Positions 55,224 through 62,628 of a stretch of DNA of 64,000 nucleotides are shown here, piece by piece (the stretch's first letter is position 1; each line of letters begins with the position of its first letter). The translations under genes and the position numbers were made by a program. A model generated the notes under the pieces. It did no database searches, was not told the origin of the DNA, and worked only from the letters and a program-made list of their open reading frames with translations. Source of the stretch: Peribacillus sp. FSL H8-0477 (GTDB taxonomy: Bacteria; Bacillota; Bacilli; Bacillales; DSM-1321); NCBI RefSeq assembly GCF_038002765.1, contig NZ_JBBODE010000001.1, positions 1,054,001 through 1,118,000 of the forward strand. Reading direction: 5' to 3'.

Positions 55224-55799
55224 CTATTTCATTTTTAGGCATTCGAAGGTTTGTTCCTCAGTAACAATCTTCCCAATAGGGAGGTCATGGTTTTCAGTGG
55301 GGAAATGCGTAATAACCTGTTCTTTAAATGCCAATGAAAGTGTTTTGCCGGTAAACGTTGAAAGATACCTGTCATAATACCCCCCGCCAAATCCTAGACG
55401 GTGCCCCCGAACATCAAAAGCTAATCCTGGTACAATGAGTAAATCGAGTTCTTCTGGGGATACATAAACCGTTTGATCAACACGAGGTTCAAATAATCCA
55501 GAATAAACACATTCAAGCTGAGAAAAATCTGTTAAGATTCTAAAATCCATCTGCCTTAGCTGTGCCTCACACTTAGGAACTGCAACCCTTTTCCCCTGAC
55601 TCCAAGCATGGGCGATAATAGCTTTTGTCTCCACCTCAGGGAAAATCGATACGGTAATCCCGATCGTTTGAGCCTGCTGCCATTCGTTTTCTCGGTACAA
55701 GCTTTCAGCGATGTATCCAGACCGCTGCCAATAATCTGTCTGGGTCATGGAATGTAACAGTTCCTTCATACTTATCCGAACGTTTCTTTTAGAATTCAT
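55224..55799 (-). CDS. yqgN: 5-formyltetrahydrofolate cyclo-ligase
   Basis: 191 residues of the MTHFS family, which converts 5-formyl-THF to 5,10-methenyl-THF with ATP. The diagnostic segment RLGFGGGYYDRYL lies in the C-terminal half, preceded by IVPGLAFDVRGH. The N-terminus RNVRISMKELLHSM is usual. An AGGAGG site precedes the ATG. It follows rpmG as in B. subtilis (yqgN). Confidence 0.94.
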   Translation of the reverse strand: MNSKRNVRISMKELLHSMTQTDYWQRSGYIAESLYRENEWQQAQTIGITVSIFPEVETKAIIAHAWSQGKRVAVPKCEAQLRQMDFRILTDFSQLECVYSGLFEPRVDQTVYVSPEELDLLIVPGLAFDVRGHRLGFGGGYYDRYLSTFTGKTLSLAFKEQVITHFPTENHDLPIGKIVTEEQTFECLKMK

Positions 55800-55821
55800 T
55801 CTATATCCTCCTTAAAAAAAC

Positions 55822-55854
55822 ATAAAAAAAAACAACAGGAAAAATCCTGTTGTT
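55822..55854 (-). terminator. Terminator of rpmG
   Basis: AACAACAGG (55831-55839) and CCTGTTGTT (55846-55854) pair perfectly, followed on the minus strand by TTTTTTT. The stem starts at the last base of the rpmG stop codon. Confidence 0.85.
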
Positions 55855-56003
55855 TACTTTGTTTCACGGTGGACCGTGTTACGTTTTTCTCTAGAGCAAT
55901 ATTTTTTAAGCTCAAGACGATCGGGATTGTTACGTTTATTTTTTTTAGAAATATAGTTACGGTCTCCACATTCAGTGCAAGCTAACGTAATATTCACGCG
56001 CAT
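55854..56003 (-). CDS. rpmG: Ribosomal protein L33
   Basis: 49 residues, [20 protein letters not shown]..., [17 protein letters not shown]. It is nearly identical to B. subtilis RpmGA. One CXXC (CTEC) is present but the second pair is reduced to a single cysteine (YCSR), i.e. the zinc-independent form. GGAGGG lies 8 bases before the ATG. It belongs to the large ribosomal subunit. Confidence 0.96.
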   Translation of the reverse strand: MRVNITLACTECGDRNYISKKNKRNNPDRLELKKYCSREKRNTVHRETK

Positions 56004-56118
56004 GTGTATTTCCCTCCAAACATATTGACATTTTCACATAAGACTTTTATATGATAGCATTTTTCTCAATCAAATGCTAGTATGTTTTTTAGGAAGAATG
56101 ATAACAATGCAGAAATAT

Positions 56119-56724
56119 TTATATTGCTAGGCTGGCTGCTTGGCTAAGCAGATCGGTATGAAGAATTTTAGCCTCTTCTTTTGTAGCCGAATGAATGACC
56201 CATGCGATGGCTTCAATACATTCTTGCGGCATAATTTCTGTTTCTAAGGAAAAAATACTTGTGACTTCCCCCCTTGCCAATGGTGAGTACAGAAGAAGGC
56301 CTTCCTTAAGCGATTTAAAGCACCCATGCTGATAGAGACTTCCTTTTCCCTGAATACAGTATTGAGAAATCCCTCTCCCTCTGACGACCCCGCCAAGCAG
56401 CGCAATGGATTGCTGACCGACATGAAGAATGGCTTGTTCATGCGGACTATAAAAAGCGACAGCTTGTCTTTCTTGTGCATTTTCGTAATGACAGACAATC
56501 TTCGGAGTTATGATAGCATTAGAACGGTTATTAATGGTAAATTTGATAAATGAAATTTCTTTTTTACTATATGATTGACTGAAAGAACGTATTTCCCCCT
56601 GGTTTTCGGAAATATTATCCTCCTCACGATACCAATCAAAGCTGCCATCCATCCACAATCCAGCCCTTAAATTTCTCCGGTAACCCTCTCGTTCCGCTGT
56701 TTTATAAGCCGATAATGTACTCAT
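56119..56724 (-). CDS. Conserved-looking protein of unknown function
   Basis: I do not recognise this family. 201 residues, no signal or membrane segment, beta-rich in the middle (ISFIKFTINNRSNAIITPKIV, AVAFYSPHEQAILHVGQQSIALLGG), and a helical C-terminus. AGGAGGGG precedes the ATG by about 10 bases. It stands alone between rpmG and the divergent yqzD-like gene. A CcpA-like operator sequence lies 18-34 bases upstream of the start codon. Confidence 0.7.
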   Translation of the reverse strand: MSTLSAYKTAEREGYRRNLRAGLWMDGSFDWYREEDNISENQGEIRSFSQSYSKKEISFIKFTINNRSNAIITPKIVCHYENAQERQAVAFYSPHEQAILHVGQQSIALLGGVVRGRGISQYCIQGKGSLYQHGCFKSLKEGLLLYSPLARGEVTSIFSLETEIMPQECIEAIAWVIHSATKEEAKILHTDLLSQAASLAI

Positions 56725-56741
56725 TAGCTAATCCCCTCCTG

Positions 56742-56758
56742 TTTGAAAGCGCTTTAAA
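56742..56758. promoter_or_regulatory. cre-like palindrome upstream of the 56119-56724 gene
   Basis: TTTGAAAGCGCTTTAAA fits the left half of the CcpA site (TGNAANCG) exactly and the right half except one C. The position, close to the start codon, would suit repression. The rest of the 56725-57096 gap is AT-rich promoter DNA without other features. Confidence 0.4.
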
Positions 56759-57096
56759 TCGTTCGAATGGCAACTTCAGCAGACAACTTTCTATTTCCAC
56801 TAATACACAAACAGTAATAATAAACTAGTTAAGGAAAACTATTCCTTTTGATGTATTAATCGTAGCATCTATCTACATTTTGAACAATAAACACATTTTG
56901 TCGATTTATCTCCGTTGTCTATGCAAAGCGACTTGAATGGGAAAAAAATTTTTATTTTCTTTACTTTCTTTAAATTAATGAAGACTTTCGACAAATTCCT
57001 TCCAGAAATCGCTGTAGTTTCAAGGAAATATACCCCTTTTTTCGAAAAATGTGTATGATAGATTTAGATCAAGAATACAACAGCTGAGGTGAAACA

Positions 57097-57477
57097 ATGA
57101 ATACACTCTTACTAAGCCTTCTTTCACTTGCCATTATCCTTTTCATTGCTGCTTTTTTTAAGAAGGATCGGGTAACTAAACTAGAAGAAGACTTGGAACA
57201 ACTTACGCTTACACATATGCAGGATATCTATCTATTAAAGAAAAAGATAAAAATTCTTGAAGAAGAATTTTTGAGTGAAGATCTCCCGATATCCCCCATG
57301 CCTGCACTAAAACAAAAAAAACAACAGGCGCCTATTAATGAAATACTCAAGAATCAAGTTCTATCACTCTATCAACAAGGGCTTTCTCTTAAGCAAATCT
57401 CTGCCCAATCGACTCTCTCAACAGAGGTCATTACAGAAATCATTGAAGAGTCCTTGAGAGGTTCTACTTATGAATAA
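57097..57477 (+). CDS. Anchored coiled-coil protein, YqzD-like
   Basis: 126 residues: an N-terminal membrane helix (TLLLSLLSLAIILFIAAFF), a coiled-coil stretch (VTKLEEDLEQLTLTHMQDIYLLKKKIKILEEE), and a C-terminal helix-turn-helix-like segment (NQVLSLYQQGLSLKQISAQSTLSTEVITEII). The position two genes before the pst operon suggests B. subtilis yqzD, by context only. AGGTGAA precedes the ATG. It overlaps the next gene by 8 bases. Confidence 0.75.
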   Translation: MNTLLLSLLSLAIILFIAAFFKKDRVTKLEEDLEQLTLTHMQDIYLLKKKIKILEEEFLSEDLPISPMPALKQKKQQAPINEILKNQVLSLYQQGLSLKQISAQSTLSTEVITEIIEESLRGSTYE

Positions 57478-57904
57478 AGCATCGATACAGGCATTTGCTG
57501 CCGGCATTACCTTTTCTACAGCCATCATCACTGGATATCTGTTTTTCCTTGAACCAAAGGAAACCGAGCATCATGTAACAGTCGTAGAAGCAACGGCACT
57601 TCTAGAGAAAAAAGGATATACGATTCAAGACCCGACACAAATAGAGAAGAAAAAACCAGTAAACCAACCTGAACCTAAAGCTGAAAAACCGGCAAAAGCC
57701 ATTAACTATAGCTTGACAATCAAGCCCGGGATGACTTCCCAACAAATAGCCGATACGCTCGTCAACGAACACATCATCCGTGACGCTGATACGTTAACGA
57801 ATTACTTACGACGAGATAAACTTCACGACCATATTCAGGTGGGAACCTTTATCCTCTCCAAAGAAATGTCCATTGAACAAATCGCAAAAACCATTACAAA
57901 ATAA
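57470..57904 (+). CDS. Anchored MltG-N-like protein, YqzC-like
   Basis: 144 residues: N-terminal membrane helix (AFAAGITFSTAIITGYLFF), a proline/lysine linker (about 60-75), and a C-terminal domain SLTIKPGMTSQQIADTLVNEHIIRDADTLTNYL... that resembles the LysM-like N-terminal part of YceG/MltG lytic transglycosylases, without the catalytic domain. A cell-wall role is plausible. Position fits B. subtilis yqzC. Coupled to the preceding gene by an 8-base overlap. Confidence 0.75.
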   Translation: MNKASIQAFAAGITFSTAIITGYLFFLEPKETEHHVTVVEATALLEKKGYTIQDPTQIEKKKPVNQPEPKAEKPAKAINYSLTIKPGMTSQQIADTLVNEHIIRDADTLTNYLRRDKLHDHIQVGTFILSKEMSIEQIAKTITK

Positions 57905-57911
57905 CGAAGTG

Positions 57912-57952
57912 ATATCAGGCTGTTGAGAACCCTCGACAGCCTGTTTTGATAT
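57912..57952 (+). terminator. Terminator candidate after the yqzC-like gene
   Basis: ATATCAGGCTGT pairs with ACAGCCTGttTTGATAT, with inner GAG/CTC; TTTT lies within the outer arm rather than after it. Confidence 0.6.
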
Positions 57953-57987
57953 ATGCCCTTTCACTAAGACTTTTTGCTTGTTTCTGC

Positions 57988-58029
57988 ATGAACAATAGCC
58001 ACATCACTTTGTGATGTGGCATTTATTTT
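57988..58029. terminator. Terminator between phoU and the yqzC-like gene
   Basis: GCCACATCAC (57998-58007) and GTGATGTGGC (58011-58020), loop TTT. On the plus strand ATTTATTTTTTT follows; on the minus strand only TATTGTT. It lies just after the phoU stop and can serve both directions. Confidence 0.85.
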
Positions 58030-58031
58030 TT

Positions 58032-58682
58032 TCAGTCATTGAGGTCCAGGTATCTTCCACGAACAAGATAATAAATGTTTTCGGCAATATTGGTTGTATG
58101 ATCTGCTGTTCGTTCAAGGAAACGAGCGATTAAGGATAGCTGGGTTACCTGTTGTATATTTTCGTGAGATAACTTTAGGAGTTCTTTCATACATTGTCCA
58201 TAAAGAATGTCGACTTTTTCATCCATGAAGACAATTTTCCTCGCCAGCACAACATCATCGTCTTTAAATGCCTGAATGGATAGATCCATCATTTCAAGTG
58301 TGACATCATGCATTTCCTTATACAAAGTCAGCGGCATAATAAAAGGTTTTTCACCAATTCGGATGGCTGCCTTTGCTATATTTACGCCAAAGTCAGCCAT
58401 TCGTTCAATATCAGAAGCGATTTTAATTGCCGCAATAATTCTCCTTAAATCAATAGCAACGGGTTGTTGTCTAGTAATTAACTGGATGGCAAATTCGTTA
58501 ATTTCTTCTTCAAGCAAGTCTGCTCGTTCATCTCGTTCAATGATTTCAAGAGCCAGCTCCATATCCTGCTTTTCAAGCGCTTCAAATGATCCTCGAATGG
58601 ATTGAGCTGCACATGCTGACAGTTCAATCAGCATGTCCTTTAATTCCTGTAATTCTAATTCAAACTTCTCCCTAACGACCAT
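58032..58682 (-). CDS. phoU: Phosphate signalling protein PhoU
   Basis: 216 residues forming two PhoU three-helix repeats, with the metal-binding E-x3-D-x3 segments (ERDERADLLEEEINEF; DEKVDILYGQCMKEL) and ERMADFGVNIAKAAI / ERTADHTTNIAENIYYL. PhoU restrains the PstSCAB transporter and, in many bacteria, the PhoR sensor. It closes the pst operon, 26 bases after pstB. B. subtilis has two pstB genes and, to my knowledge, no phoU here. Confidence 0.95.
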   Translation of the reverse strand: MVVREKFELELQELKDMLIELSACAAQSIRGSFEALEKQDMELALEIIERDERADLLEEEINEFAIQLITRQQPVAIDLRRIIAAIKIASDIERMADFGVNIAKAAIRIGEKPFIMPLTLYKEMHDVTLEMMDLSIQAFKDDDVVLARKIVFMDEKVDILYGQCMKELLKLSHENIQQVTQLSLIARFLERTADHTTNIAENIYYLVRGRYLDLND

Positions 58683-58708
58683 TCACACTACCTCTTTTCT
58701 AAAATGAA

Positions 58709-59530
58709 TTAACCAAAACGTCCTGTTATATAATCCTCGGTTCGTTGATCATTTGGCTTCGAGAAAATGGTATTCGTCTCATCAAACTCAATGACTTCTC
58801 CATTTAGGAAAAAAGCTGTCCTATCAGAAATTCTTGCAGCTTGCTGCATATTATGAGTGACAATAATTATACTGAAATCCTTTTTCAATTCTTGAACGAG
58901 TTCCTCTACCTTCAGTGTAGAAATTGGATCAAGAGCGGAAGTTGGTTCATCCATTAAGATCACATCGGGCTCAATGGCAAGGCAGCGGGCGATACAAAGC
59001 CGCTGCTGCTGGCCGCCGGAAAGTCCATAAGCATTTTCATGAAGACGGTCCTTCACTTCATCCCAAATTGCTGCTCCCCGCAAGCTTTTTTCGACAATCT
59101 CATTTAAAAGCTTCTTATTTTTAATGCCATGGATTTTCGGACCATAGGCGACATTTTCATAGATTGACTTAGGAAATGGATTCGGTTTCTGAAAGACCAT
59201 TCCGACCTGTGTCCGCAAATCTTCTGCCTTATATGATTTATCAAGAATATTACGGCCCCGGTATGCAATCGTGCCGGTAGTTCGAACGCTTGGAACCAGC
59301 TCACTCATTCGATTCAATGTTTTAATGTACGTAGATTTCCCGCAGCCAGATGGCCCAATGATCGCCGTCACTTCATTCTGATAGATGTCTAGATTAATAT
59401 TTTTTAGTGCTTGAGTTTCTCCATACCATAAATTTAATTCCTTAGTTTCATACACTTTTTCTTTTTGAGTAAGACTTTCGTTTCTAGCATGACTGTCTTG
59501 TTGTTTATGTTTGCTTAGTACAGCATTCAT
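58709..59530 (-). CDS. pstB: Phosphate ABC transporter ATP-binding protein
   Basis: 273 residues with Walker [10 protein letters not shown], signature [10 protein letters not shown], Walker [13 protein letters not shown] and the THNMQQA switch. The N-terminal ~30 residues are a polar extension before the ABC fold. Start [12 protein letters not shown] has GGAGG 8 bases before; an ATG nine codons earlier overlaps pstA's end region. Only one pstB is present between pstA and phoU. Confidence 0.95.
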   Translation of the reverse strand: MNAVLSKHKQQDSHARNESLTQKEKVYETKELNLWYGETQALKNINLDIYQNEVTAIIGPSGCGKSTYIKTLNRMSELVPSVRTTGTIAYRGRNILDKSYKAEDLRTQVGMVFQKPNPFPKSIYENVAYGPKIHGIKNKKLLNEIVEKSLRGAAIWDEVKDRLHENAYGLSGGQQQRLCIARCLAIEPDVILMDEPTSALDPISTLKVEELVQELKKDFSIIIVTHNMQQAARISDRTAFFLNGEVIEFDETNTIFSKPNDQRTEDYITGRFG

Positions 59531-59560
59531 CGACAAATCCTCCTCTGTATTTCTCATATC

Positions 59561-60442
59561 CTAGTAGCGTTTTTGGAATTTATTACGTATTAAAACGGCG
59601 ACTGAATTCATCGAGATGAGCAATACCATCAACACAATGATCCCAGCTGCAGCAACCGCTTGGAACTCCTCCTGTGGTCTCGATGTCCAGTTATAAATTT
59701 GCATAGGCAAAACTGTGAACGTGTCAAATATCGTTTTTGGCAGGAAGGCGATAAACATCGGGATGCCTACTACAACGAGCGGAGCTGTTTCCCCAATTGC
59801 CCGTGAGAGCGCCAATATCGCTCCAGTAATGATACCGGGAATCGCTGCTGGCAAGACTACTCTGACGATGGTCTGCCACTTTGTTGCACCCATAGCGAAT
59901 GATGCGGCGCGAAGATCTTTAGGTACCCCTCGAATGGCCTCCTGACCAGCCACGATAATCACAGGAAGAATGAGCAGACTCATTGTTAGTCCAGCAGCAA
60001 GCACAGATTGACCCATCGCGAACGCTCGGACAAAAATGGTTAACCCCAACAACCCAAATACAATCGAAGGAACACCTGCAAGATTGGAGATATTTATTTG
60101 AATAAACGTCGTCATTTTATTTTTAGGTGCATATTCTTCTAGATATAACGAGGTTCCTACTCCAAGTATCAGCGTAACGGGTGTGACAACCCCCATCAGC
60201 CAAATGGTCCCCGTTAGAGCTGCTTTAATACCAGCCTCTTCAGGTTTTCTTGAAGCAAAGTTCGTAAAGAAATCCATCGATAAACTGCCGATGCCTTGAG
60301 TGAATATTCGGTAGAGCAGCACACCCAAAACGAACAACCCAAAAGTTGTTGCTAATAGAAACAGTACCTTAAAGATACGATTCAGCAAGATTCTTCCTGT
60401 CATTCTACGGCTAACATTTTCTTTATTTATTAATCTATCCAT
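59561..60442 (-). CDS. pstA: Phosphate ABC transporter permease PstA
   Basis: 293 residues with six membrane helices and the permease loop GVPKDLRAASFAMGATKWQT (EAA motif). It forms the membrane channel with PstC. Its ATG overlaps the pstC stop by one base. Confidence 0.95.
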   Translation of the reverse strand: MDRLINKENVSRRMTGRILLNRIFKVLFLLATTFGLFVLGVLLYRIFTQGIGSLSMDFFTNFASRKPEEAGIKAALTGTIWLMGVVTPVTLILGVGTSLYLEEYAPKNKMTTFIQINISNLAGVPSIVFGLLGLTIFVRAFAMGQSVLAAGLTMSLLILPVIIVAGQEAIRGVPKDLRAASFAMGATKWQTIVRVVLPAAIPGIITGAILALSRAIGETAPLVVVGIPMFIAFLPKTIFDTFTVLPMQIYNWTSRPQEEFQAVAAAGIIVLMVLLISMNSVAVLIRNKFQKRY

Positions 60443-61389
60443 TAGTATTCCTCCCTGAACTTACGGGATATAAACTGAGCAAGGATATTCATGAGAAGAG
60501 TGAAAACAAACAACGTCATACCGACTGCGTAGATGCTATAGTAAATGGTCGTTCCGTACCCTGCATCTCCCGTGCTAACCTGAACGATATAAGAAGTCAT
60601 TGTCTGAATGGATGAGGTAACATCCATATTCATAGAAGGTGTTGATCCCCCAGCCACTGAGACAATCATCGTTTCACCTATGGCTCTCGATAAAGCTAGA
60701 ACCACTGACGCGATAATGCCTGATAGAGCAGCCGGAAGGATAACTTTAATGGCTGTCTCAAACTTCGTAGCCCCCATTGCATAAGCACCTTCTCGAATCG
60801 AACGAGGTACTGAAGACATTGCATCTTCCGATAAAGAAGCAATCATTGGGATAATCATGATTCCTACCACGATTCCAGGACTGAGTGCATTAAAGATCTC
60901 AAGCCCCGGGAATAAATCGCGGAGAAGAGGTGTTACAAATGTTAAAGCGAAGAAACCATAGACTATGGTCGGCACGCCGGCAAGGATTTCTAACAACGGC
61001 TTAATGATTCTTCTTGTCTTCTCTGAGGCATATTCACTCAAATAAATAGCTGACGCAAGTCCGATTGGGACAGCAACTAGGGCAGCAATAAAGGCAATTT
61101 TCAATGTACCGACGAGGAGCGGCATAATGCCGTAAGATGCTGCGGTTGCTGAAAAGGGATACCATTTATCAGCAGTAAAAAATTCTTTTATGGATACTCT
61201 TTCAAAAAAAGTAACTGTTTCAACGATTAATGTAAGGACGATCCCAATGGTTGTTAAAACAGAGATCGCTGCGGTAATTAATAATAAAAACGGGATGGCT
61301 TTTTCGACATTCCACCGCTTATTTTTTTGTTGTTTATTTTCAAAAATCATTTTTTGTATTGATTGTTCACTACCATGTTTCACAGCCAT
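60442..61389 (-). CDS. pstC: Phosphate ABC transporter permease PstC
   Basis: 315 residues, six membrane helices after a ~30-residue cytoplasmic N-terminus; permease loop SVPRSIREGAYAMGATKFET, and the conserved LLEILAGVPTIVYGFFAL. Partner of PstA. It starts 103 bases after pstS; I see no strong terminator in that gap. Confidence 0.95.
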   Translation of the reverse strand: MAVKHGSEQSIQKMIFENKQQKNKRWNVEKAIPFLLLITAAISVLTTIGIVLTLIVETVTFFERVSIKEFFTADKWYPFSATAASYGIMPLLVGTLKIAFIAALVAVPIGLASAIYLSEYASEKTRRIIKPLLEILAGVPTIVYGFFALTFVTPLLRDLFPGLEIFNALSPGIVVGIMIIPMIASLSEDAMSSVPRSIREGAYAMGATKFETAIKVILPAALSGIIASVVLALSRAIGETMIVSVAGGSTPSMNMDVTSSIQTMTSYIVQVSTGDAGYGTTIYYSIYAVGMTLFVFTLLMNILAQFISRKFREEY

Positions 61390-61491
61390 ACCGACAAAAC
61401 CCTCCCTGCCACGAAAGCAAAAGCAGAAAACGCCTTATGCTTTCGTCAACTTTCATCCAAGTTAAATCAGGACTGCTACAAGCCCTGCCGT

Positions 61492-62448
61492 TTATTTTTT
61501 TAGTTCCTTAAGTTTGTCTAAATCTGCTTGATACTCTTCTTCAGGAAGACTTACATACCCAACTTCCTCTGAAAGTTCGCCTGCATGCTCGATGGTGAAT
61601 TTCACATAGTCAGCTACTTGTTCTTTATCCGCAATGGCTTTATTCGCTACATAGGTGAAGACTGGGCGGGAAAGCGGTGCATATTCACCGGATTTAATCG
61701 TTTCATGAGTCGGTTCTAGAGCACCCTTTCCATTATCGACTTTAACAATTTTTAATTTATCCTTATTTTCCACATAGTAGGCAAATCCAAAGAACCCGAT
61801 TGCATTCTTATCACCCTCGACACCTTGCACAAGGATATTATCGTCCTCTGAAAGGGTTGCATTTGCTACAATAGGCTCTTCTTCTAGAATCACTTCATTG
61901 AAGTAATCGTATGTTCCTGAATCTGTACCTGGAGAATAAAACTTAATGTCTTCTTTTGGCCATTCAGCGCGGATGTCGGACCATTTTTTAACTTTTCCGT
62001 TGTCATCCTTCCAAAGCTGCTTCAATTCATCAACTGTCAGGTGATCGAGAAAATCATTCTCTTTATTGACCACAATTGAAATACCATCGTACGCAATTTT
62101 TAATTCTGTATATTCAATACCCTTTTTCTCTAGCTCTGCTTTTTCTTCATCTTTTATTGGGCGTGAGGCATTTGATAAATCCGTATCACCAGCGATAAAT
62201 TTCTTAAATCCGCCGCCAGTTCCTGACGCCCCTAGACTCACTCTTACGTTTGGCTGGACGCCCATATATTCTTCAGAAACAGCCTCCATGATGGGGAAAA
62301 CAGTTGAAGATCCATCAATCGCAACCTCACCGTTTAATTGATTGGATGATGATGCGTTTGTATCGCCTTCGTTCGAACCACAAGCTGCCGATACAGCAAC
62401 TACACCACTCATCATTGCTGTTAAAGCCCAGAACTTAAACCGTCTCAT
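61492..62448 (-). CDS. pstS: Phosphate-binding lipoprotein PstS
   Basis: 318 residues with a lipoprotein signal peptide ending VVAVSAAC (lipidated Cys23) and the phosphate-binding fold: IDGSSTVFPIMEAVSEEY, GASGTGGGFKKF and TDLSNASRPIKDEE. It delivers phosphate to PstCA at the membrane surface. GGGGGA precedes the ATG. First gene of pstS-C-A-B-phoU, directly behind the PhoP box array. Confidence 0.96.
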   Translation of the reverse strand: MRRFKFWALTAMMSGVVAVSAACGSNEGDTNASSSNQLNGEVAIDGSSTVFPIMEAVSEEYMGVQPNVRVSLGASGTGGGFKKFIAGDTDLSNASRPIKDEEKAELEKKGIEYTELKIAYDGISIVVNKENDFLDHLTVDELKQLWKDDNGKVKKWSDIRAEWPKEDIKFYSPGTDSGTYDYFNEVILEEEPIVANATLSEDDNILVQGVEGDKNAIGFFGFAYYVENKDKLKIVKVDNGKGALEPTHETIKSGEYAPLSRPVFTYVANKAIADKEQVADYVKFTIEHAGELSEEVGYVSLPEEEYQADLDKLKELKK

Positions 62449-62491
62449 TCTTTTTCCCCCTGAAAGATTAGTTGTTTTGTCCTACATCAAC

Positions 62492-62566
62492 AGAATAACG
62501 TTTCCCTGTAAAGAAGGTTTTAACAGATTGTAAATGTTCAGTAAATTAGTGTTAGTAATTTGTAAA
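62492..62566 (-). promoter_or_regulatory. PhoP-box array and promoter of the pst operon
   Basis: On the minus strand six TTWACA-like hexamers follow each other at 11, 10, 11, 11 and 11 bases: TTTACA, CTAACA, TTTACT, TTTACA, TTAAAA, TTTACA (62566 down to about 62507). A -10 TATTCT lies at 62492-62497. This is the direct-repeat architecture of PhoP~P binding in Bacillus Pho-regulon promoters, so induction at low phosphate is expected. Confidence 0.85.
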
Positions 62567-62577
62567 CACCTTAAATC

Positions 62578-62617
62578 AAGCAAAAAAAGCTGCCGAGATT
62601 TAATCTCGACAGCTTTT
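62578..62617 (-). terminator. Terminator of pbpA
   Basis: AAAAGCTGTCGAGAT and ATCTCGGCAGCTTTT pair (about 62585-62599 and 62603-62617) with one G-U; on the minus strand TTTGC follows after the T-rich arm. It separates pbpA from pstS. Confidence 0.9.
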
Positions 62618-62628
62618 CACTATTCTTT

